Part shown: piece after piece, positions 58,592-64,000 of the stretch
Numbering within the stretch: position 1 is the stretch's first letter
How the letters are laid out: the number at the start of each line of letters is the position of its first letter
Origin: Bacteroidetes bacterium OLB9
GTDB taxonomy: Bacteria > Bacteroidota > Bacteroidia > Chitinophagales > Saprospiraceae
Length of the DNA stretch: 64,000 nt
Direction: 5' to 3'
NCBI GenBank assembly: GCA_001567255.1
Contig: LNBW01000040.1
Coordinates: 1 to 64,000, forward strand
Translations under genes and position numbers: made by a program
The notes under the pieces: model-generated
The model's input: the letters and a program-made list of their open reading frames with translations, nothing else
Databases searched by the model: none
Told to the model about the DNA's origin: nothing

Positions 58592-60979
58592 ATGTCAGTA
58601 AAGACAATATTTGAAACCATGGAATATGGTCCTGCACCAGAAGCAAATAAGGAAAGCATCGCATTTCTGGAAAGACACAACAGAAAATTTCAATTATTTA
58701 TCAATGGAAAATGGGCCAAACCATCATCCGGTGTTTATTTTGAAACCATCAATCCTGCCAATAGAGCAGTGCTGGCTGAAATAGCTGAAGCGAATGAAAA
58801 GGACGTAGATATAGCTGTCAAAGCAGCCAAAAAAGCGCTCAAGCCTTGGTCAGAAATAGGTGGTCATGCCCGTGCTAGATATCTTTATGCTATTGCACGT
58901 CAGATTCAGAAGCATTCTAGAAACTTTGCTGTACTGGAGTCTATGGACAATGGTAAACCCATTCGTGAGACTCGAGACATTGACATTCCGCTAGTAGCAA
59001 GACATTTTTATCATCATGCCGGATGGGCGCAACTCATGGATACTGAGCTCAGTGAATACGAACCGGTAGGCGTAGTTGGTCAGATCATTCCATGGAATTT
59101 CCCTATGATGATGCTCGCATGGAAAATCGCTCCGGCGCTCGCTATGGGCAATACCGTCGTACTCAAACCTGCAGAATTTACGTCACTGACAGCGCTGATG
59201 TTTGCTGAAATATGTAAGGAAGTAGGCCTACCTGACGGTGTGGTCAATATTATCACAGGTGCCGGCAAAACCGGAGCTGCTCTGGTGGCTCATCCCGATG
59301 TGGCTAAAATAGCATTTACAGGCAGTACCGATGTAGGAAAAATCATCCGTCGTGCTACAGCCGGAACAGGTAAGAAAATTTCCTTGGAATTGGGTGGCAA
59401 ATCTCCATTTATCGTCTTTGAAGATGCAGATCTGGATAGTGTAGTGGAAGGCGTCGTTGATGCCATCTGGTTTAATCAAGGAGAAGTATGTTGTGCTGGT
59501 TCGCGATTGCTGGTCGAAGAAAGCATTGCTGAAAAATTATATAAAAAGATCAAAGCTCGTATGGATACCCTGCGGATGGGTGATTCGCTGGACAAGTGTA
59601 TCGATATAGGAGCCGTAGTCGCACCGATACAATTAGAGACGATTGATGCTTTGGTTCAAAAAGGGAAGGACGAAGGTAATCAATGGTGGCAACCCTACTG
59701 GTCTTGTCCTACGGATGGCTATTTTTATCCACCTACATTATTTACAGGCGTTTCGCCGTCTTCTTTGATTGCACAAGAAGAGATATTCGGGCCTGTTCTG
59801 GTAGCTATGTCATTCCGTTCGCATAGTGAGGCTGTCAAACTTGCCAATAATACCCGCTATGGTCTGGCAGCGAGTATATGGACGGAAGACATTAACCTAG
59901 CGCTTGATATCGCGCCGCAGCTTAAGGCCGGTTCTGTATGGATCAACTGTACTAATGTCTTTGATGCAGCTTCGGGTTTTGGTGGCTATAGAGAGTCGGG
60001 TTTTGGCCGTGAAGGTGGTAAGGAAGGTCTTTATGAATATGTCAAGCCCAAAGCTAACGCCTTGATGACGGATAAAGCACCCATGACTAAACGTCAAGAG
60101 CCTAAAGCTTCCAGCAATGGAATCTCCATGCCTGGTATTGACCGTACCGCTAAGATGTATATCGGCGGCAAACAAGCACGACCGGATGGAGGTAATAGTA
60201 TCATTGTCACAGATACTTTTGGTAATCATATTGGCGAAGTGTCTAAAGGCAATAGAAAAGACATCAGAAATGCAGTAGAAGCAGCGCATGCAGGTACGGC
60301 TTGGGGCAAAATGACCGGACATGCTAAAGCACAAGTCTTGTACTATCTGGCTGAGAATCTTGCTATAAGAAGTGCAGAGTTTGCTTCCCGAATTGTAGAA
60401 TGTACCAATGTAAGTCGTGCGGAAGCTGAAAAGGAAGTATCTTCATCTATCGAACGCATCTATTATTATGCGGCTTTTGCCGATAAGTATGATGGTGATG
60501 TACACCACACTACTCAGAGGAATGTTACACTAGCCATGCCTGAGCGTATCGGAGTGCTAGGGATAGTCTGCCCGGATGAATCTCCATTGCTGGGCTTTAT
60601 CTCGACCGTCATTCCTGCATTGACCATGGGCAACAACCTCATTGTTATTCCGTCAGAAACATTTCCATTGTTGGCGACTGATTTTTATCAAATTCTAGAA
60701 ACATCCGACGTACCTGCCGGTGCTGTCAATATTGTGACCGGCGTAAAAGATGAGTTGACCAAAGAACTTGCAAAACACTACGATGTGGACGGGTTATGGT
60801 ATTTTGGAACACAAGAAGGTAGTAAGGAAGTCGAGTTGCTCTCAGCGGATAATTTGAAGCGCACATGGTGCAACTACGGTAAATACCGCAATTGGTATGA
60901 CCATGCACAAGGGCAGGGCAGAGAATATTTGCGTCGTGCATCAGAGATTAAAAATATCTGGATACCTTACGGAATATAA
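58592..60979 (+). CDS. Two-domain aldehyde dehydrogenase, ALDH16-like
   Basis: 795 residues. The first domain (about 30-490) is a complete ALDH: PWNFPMMMLAWKIAPALAMGNTVVLKPAE, FTGSTDVGK, general-base Glu266 in LELGGKSPFIVFEDAD and catalytic cysteine at 300 (NQGEVCCAGSR), ending FGGYRESGFGREGG. The second (about 520-795) is a shortened ALDH fold with VLGIVCPDESPLLGFISTVIPALTMGNNLIVIPSE but no active-site cysteine segment. This is the plan of ALDH16, where the second domain is structural. Placed after deoC, acetaldehyde is the likely substrate; glyceraldehyde-3-phosphate is the alternative. Confidence 0.85.
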   Translation: MSVKTIFETMEYGPAPEANKESIAFLERHNRKFQLFINGKWAKPSSGVYFETINPANRAVLAEIAEANEKDVDIAVKAAKKALKPWSEIGGHARARYLYAIARQIQKHSRNFAVLESMDNGKPIRETRDIDIPLVARHFYHHAGWAQLMDTELSEYEPVGVVGQIIPWNFPMMMLAWKIAPALAMGNTVVLKPAEFTSLTALMFAEICKEVGLPDGVVNIITGAGKTGAALVAHPDVAKIAFTGSTDVGKIIRRATAGTGKKISLELGGKSPFIVFEDADLDSVVEGVVDAIWFNQGEVCCAGSRLLVEESIAEKLYKKIKARMDTLRMGDSLDKCIDIGAVVAPIQLETIDALVQKGKDEGNQWWQPYWSCPTDGYFYPPTLFTGVSPSSLIAQEEIFGPVLVAMSFRSHSEAVKLANNTRYGLAASIWTEDINLALDIAPQLKAGSVWINCTNVFDAASGFGGYRESGFGREGGKEGLYEYVKPKANALMTDKAPMTKRQEPKASSNGISMPGIDRTAKMYIGGKQARPDGGNSIIVTDTFGNHIGEVSKGNRKDIRNAVEAAHAGTAWGKMTGHAKAQVLYYLAENLAIRSAEFASRIVECTNVSRAEAEKEVSSSIERIYYYAAFADKYDGDVHHTTQRNVTLAMPERIGVLGIVCPDESPLLGFISTVIPALTMGNNLIVIPSETFPLLATDFYQILETSDVPAGAVNIVTGVKDELTKELAKHYDVDGLWYFGTQEGSKEVELLSADNLKRTWCNYGKYRNWYDHAQGQGREYLRRASEIKNIWIPYGI

Positions 60980-61023
60980 TGGATAGGTCAATGATAATCT
61001 GAATGAGAAAGGTTATATTATAG

Positions 61024-61040
61024 TAATCCCTTCGGGATTA
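61024..61040 (+). terminator. Small hairpin after the ALDH gene
   Basis: TAATCCC-TTC-GGGATTA, a 7-bp perfect stem 45 bases after the stop at 60979. There is no T run beyond GGTTTCTT, so termination is uncertain. Confidence 0.45.
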
Positions 61041-61136
61041 GGTTTCTTACACCTTTCGTACCTCAAACGCCTGGTGCAGCAAGGCTTTGAGCAATTGTTT
61101 TTTTTGAATAATTGCTTTTCGCCCGTTGATTTCGGT

Positions 61137-61328
61137 TTATATTGCCACAAAGTATGTATTCCTGCTTAAACCTTTTGGCATTCTACCAACGCCACACTTA
61201 TAAATTTCTTTAAATCCCATCTGATTAAACAACTTCAAAATTAAATGCCCTAAAAGAACCGGTTTCAAGGAGTTGTCTCTCGGAATAAAATCTTTAATAC
61301 TTTCCATTTTTAAGTCGGAAAGTGTCAT
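61137..61328 (-). CDS. Small hypothetical protein, possibly a cassette remnant
   Basis: 63 codons on the minus strand with an alternative start at Met8. The C-terminal half (HLILKLFNQMGFKEIYKCGVGRMPKG) looks like the end of a folded protein, but I recognise no family. It lies directly beyond the attC-like inverted repeat at 61356-61421, in the order gene-repeat-gene seen in integron cassettes. It may be a truncated gene. Confidence 0.35.
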   Translation of the reverse strand: MTLSDLKMESIKDFIPRDNSLKPVLLGHLILKLFNQMGFKEIYKCGVGRMPKGLSRNTYFVAI

Positions 61329-61355
61329 TTTTTCCTATGTCTTATTTAACTTGCA

Positions 61356-61421
61356 GCTAACGGCCCGATATAAGCGATGGCGCCGTCAGATAGTTGGCAT
61401 GTACATTAAAGCGCTGTTAGC
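61356..61421. repeat. attC-like structured inverted repeat
   Basis: 66 bases bounded by GCTAAC and GTTAGC (extended GCTAACGGC...GCGCTGTTAGC), with an inner near-palindrome GATGGCGCCGTC. It is GC-richer than the flanks. It separates two minus-strand orphan genes. The ends resemble the RYYYAAC/GTTRRRY core sites of integron attC elements, one base shorter. No integrase is in the window. Confidence 0.45.
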
Positions 61422-61438
61422 ATAGGTGATTGTTTTTT

Positions 61439-62038
61439 TTAGTATCCGTATTCAATATATACATCTGAAAATCGTACTTTTTTAGGTAAATCAGGTAAAT
61501 ATTCTTTTTTTGAGATGAAACTTCCTTTAAACTTGGCTTTTAGCTTGTTAGTTTCAGAATCAAATGAAATAATTTCTAAGGCATTGTCTGCACTTAAATC
61601 TAATTCATACAGGAGAAAACCTGCATCATCATAAACTATAGAATAACTAACGATTACAGAATCAACTGACTCTCTATTATTTGTCAATTTCTGACATTTA
61701 GTTGTCTCTTTTATTTTAGAAAAACTAATTACTTCTCCTTCGGCAAAATACCCATTACTTTCAAGCCAATAGCCTTTCAACTGTAAATCAATCAAGGTGT
61801 CAGATTTGGAGTTATTAAATAAAAAAACACTTGATTCAAATGGTTTATTAATTTTAATTCCTTTAGCAAAACCATTTTCTTGCTTTCCTTTTTCAAATAT
61901 TAGAAATCCCGAGATTGTATCAGTGATTGATTCTGCTGTTACGCAAGGGATTGGATCTGTTTTTTGATGATCATCTTTTTCACATGAAAAATAAAAACAT
62001 GCGATCAATACAACAGTTAATATATTCAAATTTTTCAT
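61439..62038 (-). CDS. Orphan lipoprotein of unknown function
   Basis: 199 residues. Lipoprotein signal peptide (LIACFYFSCEKDD, Cys19), then a beta-rich domain with phrases like DTISGFLIFEKGKQENGFAKGI and DSVIVSYSIVYDDAGFLLYEL and an aromatic end (YIEYGY). No family is recognised. The gene is markedly AT-rich compared with its neighbours and sits next to the attC-like repeat, which suggests recent gain. Possible alternatives are a surface-binding or immunity-type protein; nothing in the sequence decides. Confidence 0.65.
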   Translation of the reverse strand: MKNLNILTVVLIACFYFSCEKDDHQKTDPIPCVTAESITDTISGFLIFEKGKQENGFAKGIKINKPFESSVFLFNNSKSDTLIDLQLKGYWLESNGYFAEGEVISFSKIKETTKCQKLTNNRESVDSVIVSYSIVYDDAGFLLYELDLSADNALEIISFDSETNKLKAKFKGSFISKKEYLPDLPKKVRFSDVYIEYGY

Positions 62039-62331
62039 AATAAAAAAAAGAGGCGTTAAAGGAATTACTTAGCACTTCATAAAATAACTCATCCTATTAT
62101 TCATTTTACAATTTGACCATATGTGCCTAATTCTTCCGGCTGTTATATCAATCGTTACTTATCTATAATTTGGGGCATTTTGGTATTCAAATTTTTGTTT
62201 TGAATTATTTTTACCTAGGTCTTATCCTTCATTTCTATATAAACTTCCCTATGCTCACCACAAAAGGTACGCCTAAAGATCAATGATCAACCCAACCTTA
62301 AGACATTCCATTTTTCACGCTCTGGCATGGA

Positions 62332-63624
62332 TCACTTAAATCCTATGATACTACCTTCTGGAATGACAGCATTTTTATTGACGACAACAATACCTTTTTT
62401 GATAGAATAATTTTCTGTTTCTATATCTTCAAGTGCTTCATGACCGCGTATGATGACATTGTTGCCTATGCGTACATGCTTATCGATGATGGCATTTTCG
62501 ATGTAGCAATCGCGACCGATACCCATCGGGATTCTGTTGTCAGAGGCGATTTCTTCTAATGATTCAAAATAGTCATTACCCATAATATAGGCATTTTTGA
62601 TCACCGTACCAAAGTCAATTCGAGACCGCACACCGAGGATAGCATTTTCGACGAGTTTAGCTTGAACGACCGAGCCTTCAGCTACCATAGTACGTGTAAA
62701 CGTCACACCAGAGAATTTAGCAGGCGGTAACAATCGAGGCCTGGTGTATATTTTATTCTGATTATCAAATAGATTGAAAGCCGGGATTTCATCGGTTAGT
62801 GCAATGTTGGCTTCAAAAAACGAGCGAATATCTCCGATATCCGTCCAGTAACCATTGTATGCATAACTCACTACATTCATGCCTTGGTTGATGGATTCAG
62901 GTATGAGCTCTTTACCGAAATCCACTGCCTGGGGATTGTCTTCTAGCAGCGTGTAGAGTGCCTTTTTGCTAAAAACATAGATGCCCATGGAGGCCAGATA
63001 TATTTTGCCCTTGGCTTTCAGGTCTTCACTTACTTCGGAAGTCCATTCTGGGAGTAAGTCTTGTTTAGGTTTTTCTATGAAGCTAACGATTTTGTTTTCG
63101 GAGTTGACTTTCATAATGCCAAAAGAAGTAGCATCTCGGGCCACTACGGGTATGGTAGCTATGGTGATGTCTGCATTTTGTTCTACATGTTTTTCAAGTA
63201 CTTCTTCTATATCCATTTGGTACAACTGATCACCGGAGAGAATAAGCATATATTCATAATCATAGTACTCAAAATTGCGTGATGATCTTCTCACCGCATC
63301 GGCAGTACCTTGAAACCATTCCATACTACTACGCGTCTGTTCTGCAGCCAGAATGTCCACAAATCCATTGGAAAATAAGTCAAAGTGGAAGGTGTTTTTG
63401 ATATGCTTATTGAGCGAAGCCGAATTGTACTGAGTCAATACAAAAATCCTGTAAAGACCGGAATTCATACAGTTGGAAATCGGAATATCTATCAATCTAT
63501 ATTTACCGCCTATAGGTACTGCTGGCTTGGATCGGTCACGAGTAAGTGGATACAGTCTGGTGCCGGCACCACCACCAAGGATCAAACAAATCGTCTGTTG
63601 TAATACATCATTACTTGATTTCAT
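62332..63624 (-). CDS. glgC: Glucose-1-phosphate adenylyltransferase
   Basis: 430 residues from the ATG at 63624 (MKSSNDVLQQTICLILGGG); a TTG nine codons upstream is less likely. Nucleotidyltransferase motif LILGGGAGTRLYPLTRDRSKPAVPIGGKYRLIDIPISNCMNSG, the EWFQGTADAVRR and LILSGDQLY signatures, FIEKP, and a C-terminal left-handed beta-helix (IRGHEALEDIETENYSIKKGIVVV). It makes ADP-glucose for glycogen. Alone in this window; no other glycogen-synthesis gene is adjacent. Confidence 0.95.
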   Translation of the reverse strand: MKSSNDVLQQTICLILGGGAGTRLYPLTRDRSKPAVPIGGKYRLIDIPISNCMNSGLYRIFVLTQYNSASLNKHIKNTFHFDLFSNGFVDILAAEQTRSSMEWFQGTADAVRRSSRNFEYYDYEYMLILSGDQLYQMDIEEVLEKHVEQNADITIATIPVVARDATSFGIMKVNSENKIVSFIEKPKQDLLPEWTSEVSEDLKAKGKIYLASMGIYVFSKKALYTLLEDNPQAVDFGKELIPESINQGMNVVSYAYNGYWTDIGDIRSFFEANIALTDEIPAFNLFDNQNKIYTRPRLLPPAKFSGVTFTRTMVAEGSVVQAKLVENAILGVRSRIDFGTVIKNAYIMGNDYFESLEEIASDNRIPMGIGRDCYIENAIIDKHVRIGNNVIIRGHEALEDIETENYSIKKGIVVVNKNAVIPEGSIIGFK

Positions 63625-63751
63625 ATCTTCGGATTTTTGAAATGTACTCAATTAGCATTCATTAGGCAATGATAATAATAATGCAGGACATGATGTTAAT
63701 AAATTGTAAAAAATTAAAACTTAAGACCGATTCTTTTTGGAATAATTGAGT

Positions 63752-63922
63752 TAAACCGGGATTACTAAATTGAATTTGACTGCATGAAAATGCTACTTCA
63801 TGTCTATTTCGGTACTCGATTTTCTGTCCTCGACATAGTAAAACTCTACCTGCAGAATAAAAACGCCGATCCTCATAGCTATTTTGTATCATTTCCCTTC
63901 GTCTCGAAGTCTAATGAGCAAT
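63752..63922. repeat. Dispersed intergenic repeat, copy 2
   Basis: Second copy of the repeat at 25825-25995, same orientation, 38 kb away. The copy contains CTTCG-TCT-CGAAG, a 5-bp inverted repeat that is imperfect in copy 1. It lies in the gene-free end of the window (63652-64000). Confidence 0.7.
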
Positions 63923-63936
63923 GTAGATTAAATGGG

Positions 63937-63955
63937 TTTTAATGAGCCATTAAAA
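63937..63955. repeat. Perfect AT-rich hairpin at the edge of the repeat
   Basis: TTTTAATG-AGC-CATTAAAA, an 8-bp perfect stem with a 3-base loop, 15 bases beyond repeat copy 2. A weaker relative follows copy 1. Confidence 0.4.
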
Positions 63956-64000
63956 GACCATTTTCCCTTGTAATTAAAAGGCTTGTTGTGCTTTTGTTTA

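Noticed and set aside
61091-61115. GCAATT...AATTGC stem with TTTT as a second terminator after the ALDH gene
   Set aside because: Only six AT-rich pairs with a loop of over 12 bases; too weak to call.

Overview
The window is about 64 kb of AT-rich chromosome (roughly 40% GC by eye) from a member of the Bacteroidota. Evidence for this is the SusC/SusD pair, the type IX secretion (T9SS) C-terminal sorting domains, a HmuY/HmuR-like haem pair, BtuG/BtuB-like B12 uptake, a membrane-anchored triple-tyrosine regulator, and many -7 boxes of the Bacteroidota type TAnnTTTG (mostly TATCTTTG). The gene mix (phenylacetate epoxidase, secreted glycosidases, beta-1,2-glucan genes) suggests a free-living, polymer-degrading heterotroph of the Saprospiria/Chitinophagia kind. 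The exact lineage is inference. No rRNA, tRNA, CRISPR array or intact insertion sequence was seen.

Layout. 1-2.6 kb: tail of a T9SS cargo gene, a MarR/Nudix pair, a BtuG-like lipoprotein. 2.7-4.8 kb: BtuB-like receptor under a cobalamin riboswitch. 4.9-7 kb: trpS and a PlsC-like acyltransferase. 7-14 kb: phenylacetyl-CoA epoxidase genes paaE, paaA, paaB, paaC, with a 1249-residue secreted subtilisin-GH9 fusion lying between paaA and paaB. 14-24 kb: a solitary type ISP restriction-enzyme C-terminal domain, a FadH-like reductase, a broken PKD/glycosidase gene, leucine dehydrogenase and an acetyl-CoA hydrolase/transferase. 23.7-30 kb: two bacterial PH-domain membrane proteins, the haem receptor with a T9SS-targeted HmuY, and folB. 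30-33.6 kb: glutaryl-CoA-type dehydrogenase, DUF4296 lipoprotein, SixA, PyrD. 33.7-47.7 kb: a polysaccharide utilisation locus (regulator, SusC, SusD, LamG lipoprotein, two GH144-type proteins, GH3), best read as a beta-1,2-glucan system. 47.7-54.7 kb: DEAD-box helicase, mfd, GH13. 55-61 kb: a deoxynucleoside catabolic run deoB-pdp-deoC-ALDH16. 61-64 kb: a cassette-like patch with an attC-like inverted repeat and an orphan lipoprotein, then glgC and the second copy of a dispersed repeat.

How the genes fit together. Paa epoxidase, FadH, leucine dehydrogenase, the CoA hydrolase and the glutaryl-CoA-type dehydrogenase together look like aromatic, amino-acid and acyl-CoA catabolism. The carbohydrate locus would bind, import and cut beta-1,2-glucan to glucose. 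The deo run would convert deoxynucleosides to glyceraldehyde-3-phosphate and acetaldehyde, with the ALDH oxidising an aldehyde.

A caution for any user: at least five conserved reading frames are broken by single-base changes in short homopolymers (btuB, two sites in the PKD/glycosidase gene, leucine dehydrogenase, folB), and perhaps pdp. Each is repaired by adding or removing one base of the run, so residual sequencing error is more likely than gene decay. The strongest candidates for something new are the protease-cellulase fusion embedded in the paa operon, the T9SS-exported HmuY, the attC-like patch, the dispersed repeat family, and the 11-bp-period direct repeats ahead of susC.
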